A DNA stretch of 50,081 nt from Bacteroidales bacterium. GTDB taxonomy: Bacteria > Bacteroidota > Bacteroidia > Bacteroidales > UBA932. Under the pieces are notes generated by a model. That model saw nothing but the letters and a program-made list of their open reading frames with translations. It was not told the DNA's origin and ran no database searches. Positions 16,302-26,100 of the stretch are shown here, piece after piece; position 1 is the first letter of the stretch, and every line of letters begins with the position of its first letter. The stretch covers positions 1-50,081 of the forward strand of contig JAFYVM010000052.1 of the NCBI GenBank assembly GCA_017549145.1, read 5' to 3'. The position numbers and the translations under genes were made by a program.

Positions 16302-17311
16302 ACCAAATCGAACCAATCTGATTCGTAACATGAAACAGCTCCAAACATTCCCAGGCCGCCCTCTATATTCGTATAGACATAAGTCGCAGGAGAAAATCCT
16401 AAGTGAAGCGGAGCATCGGAATATTCAGCGATATACCTTGATTTAATACACTTGTATGTCTGAGGTGACAAACTGTATACTTTCAATTTGTATCTGCATG
16501 TACGTCTAACTTCGAAATCGATCTGTTCAACACCGTCGACTATTATATATTTACCTTCTATTAATCCGTTTTCTTCGGGTTTAATATATACGCACTTCTG
16601 TCCCACCATGATGTCACCCCCGTATAACTTATGACGTATTTCAGTGTCTGTCAGTGACAGGTCAGCACCATACATCATTCCAGTTACATAGAATTTATCA
16701 TATTCCACAACTTCTCTTTTATCAGCATACTTTTCCCATACATACGAAGGTACATCTCCAACTGTGATGTATTCAAGTTTTCTCAGAATCTGCACACCAT
16801 AATATTTATCATCTGATGGCATCTCATGAATATTTATCTTGAATTCCTCCAGCGTATTCAGTGACATTACTTCATACGGGTTCGAGGCCTTATACGTTTC
16901 AACCAGGTTATGGGTAAAATCAATTTCAGGAAGTGGCTCAGGGATAGTTGCTGATGCTTTGACCGACTCGAGTCCGTTTGCCTCAGCCCTCAGATCAAAT
17001 GATTGTCCGGTATGCAATTCCTCTTGGATCAGATATGATATTTCACCATGTGAGGATCTGTAGTCTGCATCTCTTTCCAATGTCAGAGGTGCTCCATCAG
17101 ATTCAAGGACTATCTGAACATCATCTGCTGTGGCTGTCTCTTGTCCATTAAGTGGAGTGCTGACATTTACTATTATTCTGTTCTCCCCTCCTTCATGCAG
17201 AGTCGCATCAATATATATTCTTCCCTTTGAATCGACTGCGAAGTCTATTGTTTCCTCACATGCCGCAAGCAATGGAAGTATAGCCAGTATCAATTTAAAT
17301 ATGTGTCTCAT
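16286..17311 (-). CDS. DUF4249-family outer-membrane lipoprotein
   Basis: This 341-residue lipoprotein has the signal peptide and lipobox LLAACEE (Cys18). The sequence after it (IDFAVDSKGRIYIDATL, beta-rich Ig-like region with the ATIPEPLPEI motif) is typical of DUF4249. Such proteins are regularly encoded next to TonB-dependent receptors and are presumed to be their surface partners, in the way SusD serves SusC. Here it follows the receptor gene with two bases between, so both are made together. The ligand is unknown. Confidence 0.82.
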   Translation of the reverse strand: MRHIFKLILAILPLLAACEETIDFAVDSKGRIYIDATLHEGGENRIIVNVSTPLNGQETATADDVQIVLESDGAPLTLERDADYRSSHGEISYLIQEELHTGQSFDLRAEANGLESVKASATIPEPLPEIDFTHNLVETYKASNPYEVMSLNTLEEFKINIHEMPSDDKYYGVQILRKLEYITVGDVPSYVWEKYADKREVVEYDKFYVTGMMYGADLSLTDTEIRHKLYGGDIMVGQKCVYIKPEENGLIEGKYIIVDGVEQIDFEVRRTCRYKLKVYSLSPQTYKCIKSRYIAEYSDAPLHLGFSPATYVYTNIEGGLGMFGAVSCYESDWFDLVHRLQ

Positions 17312-17313
17312 AA

Positions 17314-19626
17314 CTAAAATCTAAGTGTATAACTGAATGATGGTAGAATAGGAATCATAGCACACTGCTTCATGACTATCTTTTTATTCTCTCCATACAT
17401 ATCTGTAACTATATTTGTCATATAAAACAGCGGATTAAGCCTGCAGTATGCGTTGTAAACGCTAAGATTCCAGATGCTTTCATTTCCTCTCTTTGTGGTT
17501 TTACGGAAGTTGAATCCTATGTCAAGTCTGTGATAATCATCAAGTTTGAGATTATAAGGACTTGTGTAATATATTGCTTCCCCTATTGTTTGGGTGGGAA
17601 CTGTCATCCTATTGCCTGACTGGAAGTTCCAGCTTGCATACATCTCGAATTTTTCACTGAACTTCCTTGTTGCATTTATGTTGAACTTATGACGGTTGTC
17701 ATTGCGGGCAGGATACCATGTGGGCCAGATTTCTTCGAAATATCTCTCAGTCCAGGAAAGGGTGTAATATGCGGCAATATCCATTTTTTCACTTCTCCAT
17801 CTCACTTCCATCTCTGCTCCATAAGATCGTCCTTTACCAAGGATAAGTTCCTCTTCCCAATTCTTGATATCAGGATAAATGCTGTCCACACCGCTATATT
17901 CATACAGGTTCATCATATTCTTCCAGTAGCCTTCAATGCTGAAAGATATGTTATGAGGCATATTGACATACACGCCTCCCGCTACCTGTCGAGATCTCAT
18001 CGGAGCTATCTCATTTGTGGAAGGAAGCCAGCTTGACATAGGCAGATCAACATAATGGGCACGGAGAAGATGAATGGCCTGACTCATCTCGGTATATGAT
18101 AATTTCAATGAGGTAGCCTCATTTAACTGGAACCCCACTGCAGCGCGTGGCTCTATGGAATGATAGGTCTTCTCTCCATGATCAGTAAGCGAATAACGTA
18201 GGCCGATATTGGTCTTGAGCCAGTTGGTTATGGAGATTTCATCAGCAGCATATAGTGCAACTTCAGAAATATCATAATTCAGACTGAACAGATTATCAGT
18301 CTGTGGTTCAGAACTGAGATTTCTTTTGGAACTGATCAGATATTCTGAAAATGATGCGCCAGCAGATATGTGGTGGTGCTCGGAGGGAATCCAATCCAGC
18401 TCTGCCTTTGCACCGATGTCATTCAGAATCGATGTGTCCTGTTGTGATTTGTACAGGTGCTTGGAATCATGATGCTGAGCAACATGTGTATTTGAACGGA
18501 CATAATGGACTGAAGTATTCAAATGCAGATCATCAGAAAACTTCTTTTTCCAATTCAGACTGGCAAGAATATTACCCCATTTCAGACCAAGGTCATCTGT
18601 TTTGTCTATATCTGATGTTTTAAGGCCGAATTTATCAGTTCCATAGTAGAAATCAGCTGAGAGTCTGCTGTCTTTGTTGAACAGATGCGTAATTGAGCCA
18701 TTGAGATCTGTCATCGAATAATGAATATTCAACCTCTTGTTCTTTTTCTCCATGACCTTATTGTAAATCAGGTTAAAAGGAGTAGTCACGACATCAAACC
18801 AACTGCGTCTTGCTGCAATATTGAAAGAAGTCTTCCCTTTCACGATAGGTCCTTCAAACTGCAGTCCCCCATTCAATAGCCCTATGTTGAAGACTCCGTG
18901 ATACTCCTGCATATCTCCAGGTCGGGTCTGGATATCAACAACTGAAGACATTTTTCCTCCGTAGCGTGCAGGGAAACCGCTTTTGTAGAAATCCAGACTC
19001 TCTATTATTTCTGTGTTAAATGCAGAGATGAGTCCAGCCAGATGGGTGACCTGATATAGGGGAACGCCGTTTAGCAGGAAGAGGTTGTCATGTCCCTCAC
19101 CTCCATGTACATACATTCCTGAAAGAAGTTCTGTACCGCCGGAAACTCCACTTAGCGTCTGGATTTCCTTGATTACGTCAGGTGAGCCTAGCACTGCAAA
19201 TCCCTTTCTGAACCTGCTTCCGTCTATAGGTGTAAGACCTGTCTGAGTCGAGCTATGGCTTCGATTGATGTAACTTGTGATGCTGGCTGCATCGAGGGTG
19301 TCTTTTTGTTCCTGAATAAAGATAGTATAGCCTTTGGGTTTCTTCTTTGAGTCTGATCTGGTCAGGACTATATATTTCTTCATTATTTCGTAATCGATTC
19401 CAGTGCCGGCAAAGAGCGTTTCCAGACTTTGATCGAGTGAAGTCGTTTTTTTGTCGTATATGACCGGACTCGAAATGTTGAGTTCTATCGATGAATCATA
19501 GACAAAGTTTACTCCATATTCTTTGTGGAGAAGTTCCATTTCTGCCTTGATTGTGCTGGATTGGGCTAGTAATGACAAAGTCAGGGTGTTCAGTATAAAT
19601 AATAATATAGTCTTTTTCATGCTCAA
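17314..19626 (-). CDS. TonB-dependent outer-membrane receptor with N-terminal STN domain
   Basis: This 770-residue receptor has a signal peptide (to about residue 21), then an STN domain (about 22-95), a plug (about 125-235, with LNGVPLYQVTHLAG and FPARYGGKMSSVVDI) and a 22-strand-type barrel ending in the aromatic-rich SFSYTLRF, a normal outer-membrane C-terminus. The STN domain suggests signalling to an anti-sigma factor or TonB-linked sensing, but no sigma/anti-sigma pair is nearby. It imports an unknown ligand using TonB energy together with the DUF4249 lipoprotein. The pair is divergent from the S1/P1 nuclease operon. Confidence 0.9.
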   Translation of the reverse strand: MSMKKTILLFILNTLTLSLLAQSSTIKAEMELLHKEYGVNFVYDSSIELNISSPVIYDKKTTSLDQSLETLFAGTGIDYEIMKKYIVLTRSDSKKKPKGYTIFIQEQKDTLDAASITSYINRSHSSTQTGLTPIDGSRFRKGFAVLGSPDVIKEIQTLSGVSGGTELLSGMYVHGGEGHDNLFLLNGVPLYQVTHLAGLISAFNTEIIESLDFYKSGFPARYGGKMSSVVDIQTRPGDMQEYHGVFNIGLLNGGLQFEGPIVKGKTSFNIAARRSWFDVVTTPFNLIYNKVMEKKNKRLNIHYSMTDLNGSITHLFNKDSRLSADFYYGTDKFGLKTSDIDKTDDLGLKWGNILASLNWKKKFSDDLHLNTSVHYVRSNTHVAQHHDSKHLYKSQQDTSILNDIGAKAELDWIPSEHHHISAGASFSEYLISSKRNLSSEPQTDNLFSLNYDISEVALYAADEISITNWLKTNIGLRYSLTDHGEKTYHSIEPRAAVGFQLNEATSLKLSYTEMSQAIHLLRAHYVDLPMSSWLPSTNEIAPMRSRQVAGGVYVNMPHNISFSIEGYWKNMMNLYEYSGVDSIYPDIKNWEEELILGKGRSYGAEMEVRWRSEKMDIAAYYTLSWTERYFEEIWPTWYPARNDNRHKFNINATRKFSEKFEMYASWNFQSGNRMTVPTQTIGEAIYYTSPYNLKLDDYHRLDIGFNFRKTTKRGNESIWNLSVYNAYCRLNPLFYMTNIVTDMYGENKKIVMKQCAMIPILPSFSYTLRF

Positions 19627-19710
19627 TTTATGGTCATTCCAGCTATAAGACGCAATATATCTAAAATAGTACTATGTAAGTGTAAAAATTTATTATTTCA
19701 CGAAAACAGC

Positions 19711-19718
19711 TATCTTTG
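19711..19718 (+). promoter_or_regulatory. -7 promoter element for the S1/P1 nuclease operon
   Basis: TATCTTTG followed by CA is a strong Bacteroidota core. The start near 19725 leaves about 28 bases before the ATG at 19753. No exact -33 TTTG is present. Confidence 0.6.
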
Positions 19719-19752
19719 CATGATGTATCTCAAGAAATAAATAATTCGAAAT

Positions 19753-20562
19753 ATGAAACGCATAACACTCTTATCTTTGAGCATTATTCTGATGCTCCAG
19801 AGTATTTCCATGTATGCATGGGGTCCGGTTGGACACGACGTGGTTGCAGCCATTGCTGAGAAGCATCTGACCAAGAAAGCTAAGAAAGAAATCAGCAGGC
19901 TTCTTGATGGCAAGTCAATAGTATATTACTCTTCATGGATGGATAATATCCAGAATTCACCATATTGGAAAGACGGTTATAATGCAACCAAGACATGGCA
20001 TTATGCAAATGTCGATAAGGGTTATACTTATCAGACCATGACAAAGAACCCTGCAGGTGACGTGGTAACAGGACTTGAGCAGCTTACTGATGCAATGAAA
20101 AATCATTATGCTGAACTTACAGACAGCATGAAGGTGGATTATATCAAGATGATTGTCCACATGGTGGGAGATCTTCACTGCCCTATGCACGCTGGAAGAC
20201 TTTCTGACCGAGGAGGAAACGGAGTAAAGGTAAAATGGTTCGGCCAGCCGACCAGCCTTCATTCTGTATGGGACAGCAAGATTGTAGAGTCAGCCCGCAA
20301 GTGGCATTACTCCGAGTGGGCTGAGCAGCTTGACAGAACTGATAAGAACTACAAGAAGTCAGTAATGACAGGAACATATGAGGAGTGGTTCACTGAAACA
20401 GTCGAAGATGCCGCACGCATTTATGACTATGTCGAGAGTCAGAACAAGGAGATGCCAAGCCTGTCTTACCAGTTCATTTACGACTTCTCCCCTCTCCTTG
20501 AGGAGCAGCTGCTTGTAGGAGGCTACCGCTTAGCTTACGTACTTAATACAATATTCAAGTAA
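19753..20562 (+). CDS. S1/P1-type zinc-dependent nuclease, exported
   Basis: S1/P1 nucleases degrade single-stranded nucleic acid and remove 3' phosphates using three zinc ions. The 269-residue protein has a signal peptide cut before Trp23; the mature N-terminus WGPVGHD supplies the first ligands, followed by WMDNI (62-66), HMVGDLHCPMH near residue 138 and SLHSVWDS near residue 170, all metal-site motifs. It acts in the periplasm, probably to scavenge phosphate or nucleosides. It leads a four-gene operon with gaps of two and one bases and a final overlap; the next gene imports a queuosine precursor, which would fit salvage from degraded nucleic acid. Confidence 0.92.
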   Translation: MKRITLLSLSIILMLQSISMYAWGPVGHDVVAAIAEKHLTKKAKKEISRLLDGKSIVYYSSWMDNIQNSPYWKDGYNATKTWHYANVDKGYTYQTMTKNPAGDVVTGLEQLTDAMKNHYAELTDSMKVDYIKMIVHMVGDLHCPMHAGRLSDRGGNGVKVKWFGQPTSLHSVWDSKIVESARKWHYSEWAEQLDRTDKNYKKSVMTGTYEEWFTETVEDAARIYDYVESQNKEMPSLSYQFIYDFSPLLEEQLLVGGYRLAYVLNTIFK

Positions 20563-20564
20563 TT

Positions 20565-21233
20565 ATGAACAAGGTCTCGGAAAACCCTTTCAAAAACCGA
20601 ACAGCGTCAGACATGCCACTCATTGTCGTGTCTGCGCTTTTTGTTACGTGTTATCTCGTCTCGAACCTTATGGCTGTAAAGGTCATAGGGTTTTTGAATC
20701 TGTTTTACTTTGATGCAGGTACAATCACCTTCCCGTTTGCATATATGTTGGGTGATGTGCTCACAGAAATCTGGGGCTACCGCACAACCCGCAAGATCAT
20801 TTTCCTGACCTTCCTATGCAATGTGTTCATGGTAATCTGTACACAGATCGGAGTATGGCTACCTTCTCCAGACTATCTTGACACAACAGCTCAGGCCTAC
20901 AATACGGTATTCAATTATGTGCCTAGAATCATCCTTGGTTCACTAGTGGGATTTCTCCTTGGTGAGCTCTCCAATTCGTTGATTATGGAGAGAATCAAGG
21001 CCAAGACCAAAGGAAAGCATTTGTGGGTCCGCACAATCGGAAGCTCTATTGTCGGCTATATGTTTGACACCATTCCTTTTGTGCTCATCGCATTCTTGGG
21101 AGTCTTGACAGCAAGAGATATCCTATTGATGATAGCTCTGCAGTACCTTATGAAACTTGGTATTGAAGTCTTGTTCGGAACCCCGATGGCTTACGCCGCA
21201 ATCAGGTTCCTCAGAAGAATAGTGGATAAGTAG
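20565..21233 (+). CDS. yhhQ: queuosine precursor transporter (YhhQ/DUF165 family)
   Basis: This 222-residue integral membrane protein has about six hydrophobic segments and the family patterns CYLVSNLMAVKV and FPFAYMLGDVLTEIWGY. Characterised YhhQ proteins import queuine-pathway intermediates (preQ0/preQ1) or queuine for tRNA modification. Its start is two bases after the nuclease stop, and the next gene begins one base after its own stop. The exact substrate is not visible. Confidence 0.88.
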   Translation: MNKVSENPFKNRTASDMPLIVVSALFVTCYLVSNLMAVKVIGFLNLFYFDAGTITFPFAYMLGDVLTEIWGYRTTRKIIFLTFLCNVFMVICTQIGVWLPSPDYLDTTAQAYNTVFNYVPRIILGSLVGFLLGELSNSLIMERIKAKTKGKHLWVRTIGSSIVGYMFDTIPFVLIAFLGVLTARDILLMIALQYLMKLGIEVLFGTPMAYAAIRFLRRIVDK

Positions 21234-21234
21234 T

Positions 21235-21903
21235 ATGAAAAAGTTCTTCCTCAATATAATAGTTCTTCTTTTGGGTATGGCGTCATGCTATGCTCAGAAC
21301 CATGCTGTAGCAACAAACAGAAAGGATTTTTTGCGAGGTCTGAACAATTTCTCACGAGACAGCAGTTTTGTGCAGATGGATCCGAAATATACGCGTCAGC
21401 GTGCTCCTTTTAATTATATAAATTGCGAGGCTTACGAGGCTTTCATCAAGATGTGGGAAGCAGCAAAGCAGGATGGAATCAATTTGACAATCATCTCAGG
21501 TGCGCGTACATTCCTCACTCAGAAAACAGTATGGGACAGAAGATGGAATGAGAGCACATTGCCGGCAGGTGCTACACGTGTCAAGAATCTTTTAAGGTAT
21601 AGTGCATTACCGGGCTGCTCAAGACATCATTATCAGTGGCTTTGTGAAAATGCTCATAAATTCGGATTCTATCAGCCATATTCGGCAAAAGGATCTCCAG
21701 GCAGTGGACTTAGAGAGAAAGGACATGAGGAAGAAAGATGGCATTGGAGTTACTATCCCCTTGCCTCTGTTTTTATGAAGGAGTTTGCTGAAATAATGAC
21801 AGATGAAGACTTGAAGGGCTTTTCCGGAGATAAATATATATCCACCCTGGATGTCATCAATAATTTTGTCCTTGGAGTCGCTCCAGAGCCTACTTTGCTA
21901 TGA
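21235..21903 (+). CDS. M15-family D-alanyl-D-alanine carboxypeptidase-like protein, probably inactive (in-frame active-site deletion)
   Basis: This 222-residue protein has a signal peptide (possibly a lipoprotein: GMASCY) and the LAS/M15 fold marks SGARTF (89-94), LPGCSRHH (125-132) and EERWHW (166-171). In the family, SRHH runs on into WGTDID-type sequence carrying the zinc-ligand Asp, then about 20 residues before YxWL. Here SRHH joins directly to YQWLCENAHKFGF at base 21630/21631. About two dozen residues with the Asp ligand are therefore missing, without loss of frame. The first His and the final EERWH are kept. It probably no longer cuts peptidoglycan; an assembly or recent deletion is possible. 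Its end overlaps the next gene by four bases. Confidence 0.82.
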   Translation: MKKFFLNIIVLLLGMASCYAQNHAVATNRKDFLRGLNNFSRDSSFVQMDPKYTRQRAPFNYINCEAYEAFIKMWEAAKQDGINLTIISGARTFLTQKTVWDRRWNESTLPAGATRVKNLLRYSALPGCSRHHYQWLCENAHKFGFYQPYSAKGSPGSGLREKGHEEERWHWSYYPLASVFMKEFAEIMTDEDLKGFSGDKYISTLDVINNFVLGVAPEPTLL

Positions 21904-22904
21904 TTAAGAAATTCTTTAAAACCTACGTTGTTGATGCCTTGAGCCACATGGCTTTTGGCTTGTTCTGTTCTCTGATTATAGGTCTGATCATAGGTCAGAT
22001 TGCTAAAATTCCAGGACTTGACTTTCTGGATTTCATTGCTCAGGCGCTATCAGCGTCATCACCTTTAGTGGGAGCATGTATCGGACTAGCTATAGCTTAT
22101 GGCCTGAAATGTCATTCACTAGTAATGATATCCTCTGCCATAGTTGGAGCTCTTGGATATCAGTTCGGTGGACCAGTAGGAGCATATCTTGCTGTAATCG
22201 CAGGCTCAAAGGTAGGAATGCTAGTCTCGAAGAAGACACCCGTGGATATTATTCTCACTCCCCTTGTAACCATCGTTGTCGGTGGACTGATTGCAAAATA
22301 TTGCTGCTCTCCAATTAACGACTTCATGCTCTACTTGGGATCTCTAATTAACAAGGCTACGACTCTTAATCCATTCATGATGGGTATTGTCGTTTCAGTC
22401 CTCGTCGGCTGCGCATTGACTCTTCCTATCAGCTCAGTTGCCATTTGCGTAATGCTTGGTATTGACGGCTTGGCAGCAGGTGCAGCGACAGTCGGATGCT
22501 GTGCGCAGATGATAGGCTTTGCTGTAATCAGCTATAAGGATAACGGCATAGGTGGCTTTATTTCACAGGGTCTTGGTACTTCTATGCTCCAGATTGGAAA
22601 TATCGCAAAGAAGCCTATTATATGGCTTGCTCCCACCCTCACTGCTGCCATCCTTGGTCCTGTGTCTACCCTGCTGCTAAAAATGACAAATAACGCATTA
22701 GGAGCAGGAATGGGTACCTCAGGTTTGGTCGGACCTCTTGCTACATATGCAACAATGAGTGAAACGGCACCTTCGCCATTCTCACTCATCATTAAGATTG
22801 TATGTCTATATTTTGTTGCCCCTGCCCTGATCAGTCTTGCAATTCATTTGATAATGAAGAAGGTCGGACTTGTTAAGCCGGGCGATTTCAAACTTGGGGA
22901 ATAA
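21900..22904 (+). CDS. EIIC_2-type membrane transporter (PTS sugar transporter IIC-like)
   Basis: This 334-residue hydrophobic protein has about nine membrane segments and glycine-rich loops (GALGYQFGGPVGAY, GMGTSGLVGPLATY). It resembles the PTS_EIIC_2 family. No EIIA, EIIB, HPr or EI gene is visible, and PTS systems are uncommon in Bacteroidales, so it may work as a transporter without phosphotransfer. It overlaps the peptidase gene by four bases (ATGA), so it is translationally coupled. A 29-base piece of its 3' part recurs exactly in the terminator downstream. Confidence 0.72.
   Translation: MIKKFFKTYVVDALSHMAFGLFCSLIIGLIIGQIAKIPGLDFLDFIAQALSASSPLVGACIGLAIAYGLKCHSLVMISSAIVGALGYQFGGPVGAYLAVIAGSKVGMLVSKKTPVDIILTPLVTIVVGGLIAKYCCSPINDFMLYLGSLINKATTLNPFMMGIVVSVLVGCALTLPISSVAICVMLGIDGLAAGAATVGCCAQMIGFAVISYKDNGIGGFISQGLGTSMLQIGNIAKKPIIWLAPTLTAAILGPVSTLLLKMTNNALGAGMGTSGLVGPLATYATMSETAPSPFSLIIKIVCLYFVAPALISLAIHLIMKKVGLVKPGDFKLGE
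22745..22773 (+). repeat. 29-base exact repeat, copy within the EIIC-like gene
   Basis: These 29 bases are identical to 23007-23035, 262 bases away, and similarity continues with mismatches for about another 25 bases. Here they encode YATMSETAP; the second copy forms half of the downstream terminator. Confidence 0.85.
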
Positions 22905-23006
22905 GATAGTAGTGATGGCCTCCTACTAGATTGTCTAGGATATTTATGTAATCCCATAATTGAAATTGTTTCATTCTCATGGTGCGACAGCTTCTTAGTC
23001 TGCTTT

Positions 23007-23057
23007 ATATGCAACAATGAGTGAAACGGCACCTTGCCTGTTTCACTCATCGTTAAT
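23007..23057. terminator. bidirectional hairpin terminator derived from a copy of the upstream gene's 3' end
   Basis: The sequence ATGAGTGAAACGGCA pairs with TGCCTGTTTCACTCAT (one bulge), forming a stem of about 14 bp between the convergent EIIC-like and beta-helix genes. The first 29 bases repeat 22745-22773 exactly. The remaining intergenic bases (22905-23006) show no gene. Confidence 0.65.
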
Positions 23058-23102
23058 GATTATTTTGGCTCAAGCCCTAAATGGGCCTGTCAAGTCAATG
23101 AA

Positions 23103-26100
23103 TTAGTTTGCCTGATAAGCACCTGGCCACATGTTGCCAGTACGTGTCTCACCACGACCATCTTTGAAGATCTTATCGTCACCTGACTCAGTAACCTCAC
23201 CGATTGCCTTAAGCCAGTTGTAGAAGTCAGCACCGATGTTGTCAATGCCTGCTGTAGCATTAGCCGCAGTAAACTCTGAAATAGCAGCATAAACGTCAGC
23301 TGAAGTAGCAGGAGTAAATCCTGTCAAGCTATTTGTCCAAGAGTAAACACCGTTACCATAAGTACCTGCAAGAGTCTCAGCAGACTGTCCCAAGAGGTCA
23401 GTAGAGGCCAAAACAGCCTTATCATGATTACCTGCGCAGCTCATTACATTATGTCCCTTATCATTAAATACAGTGGTCGTATTCAACATAAAAATTGTAC
23501 CAGGTACCAGTGTATTAATCATGATATTATTGCAGAGAGAAACCTTAAATGCTCCATTAGCACGCAAGAGCTGAGGAGTCTTATCAATAATTGTTGAGTT
23601 AACAATAATCCAACCACCATCACTATTGAAAGCAGGCATCTTTTTATTAGTCTCAAGATTCTTATTGTAGTTATTGTAAGATGTAACGTTATTCATACAA
23701 ATGTTAGCAGCACCTGCATGAACACATACACCATACTGATCTCCAGCCTTAATAGTCTTATTCTCGTGGAATACAACGCGGTTCATATAAACCATTGTAT
23801 TTGCTCCAGGGTTGATCATACCACGAGTATCACCCTCGTTACCATCGAATACACATCTGTTCAAGTAAAGCTTCTCACCAGCCTTCTCCATCTTGATACA
23901 TCCGTGGTTAGCGTATGCCTTGTTGTTAAGGAACTGACAGTCTGTACATGATACTGTACATACGTCGTTGATATGAAGAACAGCTGAACTGTTCTGAACA
24001 ATGTTAGCCTTGAAGATACAGTTCTCGAACTCGATGTTTCCGTAAGCGATCTGACAAGCACCACCATTGAAGTTACCATTTTTGCCGTCTTTATCCTTTA
24101 CTGAACCATCATACTTTGCACCTGAACGCATTTTTATATCATGGAAGTTACAGTTTGTAATCTTACCAGACTTAGGCTCGGTGGCAGTACCCAGATAAAT
24201 AGCGATAGCTCCACCATTTCTTGCACGTCCACCAGTAAACTCGCAATTGTCGACATTGAAGAGATCAGCAGCCTTAACATAGATAGCACCACCATTTGAG
24301 TAGTCAACGACTGAACCAGCCTCCTCTTTACCAGCCTCATTTCCTGAGAAGTAAACATACTTAAGGTCGTTCTTAGTATTGTCACCGATCCAGATTGCGC
24401 CACCATTACCGCTAGCCTTTGTAGCAGTAAGTGTGTTATTGTTAACGAAGTTAACCTTTGCACTGCTGGTACCATTGATGTAAAGTTCACCAAATGACAT
24501 GATACAACCACCGTGATACATAGAAGTATTAGCTGTGAATGAACCACCGTTAATAGTAAGCTTAGCACCAGCCTTATCAACTACGATAGCTCCACCACTA
24601 CCAGTTACAGCCTGATTCTCATTGAGAGTACAATCATTAAGTGTACATACTGCGGCATTGTTGCGGAGAATGATTGCACCACCTACGTTAGGGATAACTG
24701 TTGCGCCATCCTTAGTTGTAACAGGCTGAGTTGCTGTATTCTTAGAGAATGTACAAGTATTGAAAGTAACTGTTGCAGCCTCAACGCTGATAGCACCACC
24801 GTAAGGGGCAGTATTCTCCTCGAATGCACAGTTTGTGAAAGTTGTGTTAGCAGATCCAGATCCACCTGTGTGGAATGCACCGCCACCCCATGAACCAGCC
24901 TGGTTCTTCTTGAATGTACAGTTCTTTAATTCTGCTGTCATACCACCATTCTGTATAGCACCTGAAGTGTTACCTGTAGAGTTTGATGTAAATGTTGTGT
25001 TCTCTATAGTTACACTACCCTTGCCAGCTTTCATATTGATTGCTGAACCATTTCTTGCATAGTTGCCTGAGAAGTTGCAATTATCAATATTAACAGTTGT
25101 ATTTATTACGTATAGACCTGCTCCAGTTTTGCCACTTGTATTCTTGTTATTAAGAATCTGGCAATTTGTAAGAGTAATAGTACATTCACCTGCCTCGTCT
25201 GCAACTGTTTCGATTGCTCCTCCATCTTTATTCATACTCTCAAAGTTGCAATTCTGAAGTGTAAGGCCATCGAATGTCATATCAGTCTTATTGCCTATTA
25301 CAAAGATACCAGCCTCGTTGTTACCTGTGAATACAGTAGCATTTGCGCTAGCGTCACGTCCTTTCTTTGATAAACCAGTCAAGTTTGCTGGATAACCACC
25401 ACGGATTGCAATGCTTACCTGCTTCTCTGCATCTGCGAATGCGATACTTACAGTCTTTCCTGCTTCTCCTGCAATATAATACTCGCCGGCAGCCATGTTG
25501 ATAGTAGCTCCGTCAAGCTGAGCAGCGTCAGCCTCAGTAAGAAGAGTACGAAGTTCAGCTGTACCCATTGCATTGTCCCATGAAGATCCGTCCTTTGAAC
25601 CAGCACCAGCTGAAGTTACGAACCAATCATTCAACATGAGAACCATATTTGGCATTGCCTTCAAACCTTTACGCTTGATTGACTTAGTTGTTGAAGCTAC
25701 TGCTTCACTGATCAACTTGTTCTCAGATGTGAAAATCTGAGCCTTCATTGATGTATAGTCTCCTGCAGGAAGTGGAATGTACACCACTGCATTCTCAGTC
25801 GCATTTTCAAAGTTGACAGCAACTGTTGACTCTGCTGCAGATGCAGCTTCTACAACATTAAGTACAGGCACTTCTGCACTAGTATTGATCGCATATTCAC
25901 CATTGATTTTCTGACCTTCAGCAGTAAGGACGAACTTTGCACCAGCTGGAACACCATTGATTTCTACGCTAAGAAGACCTCCAAGGTGAGTGAATCTTAC
26001 CACGTCATTAATAACTGTTGCATAGAGAAGGGCATTTGTCTGACCTTCAACATAGTTGTACTCACTAGGAAGATTTACCTTACCTGCCTCTACGTTAGCT

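Noticed and set aside
16257-16331. 25-residue extension of the choloylglycine-hydrolase-family protein
   Set aside because: It would precede a complete signal peptide and overlap the DUF4249 stop and terminator hairpin.
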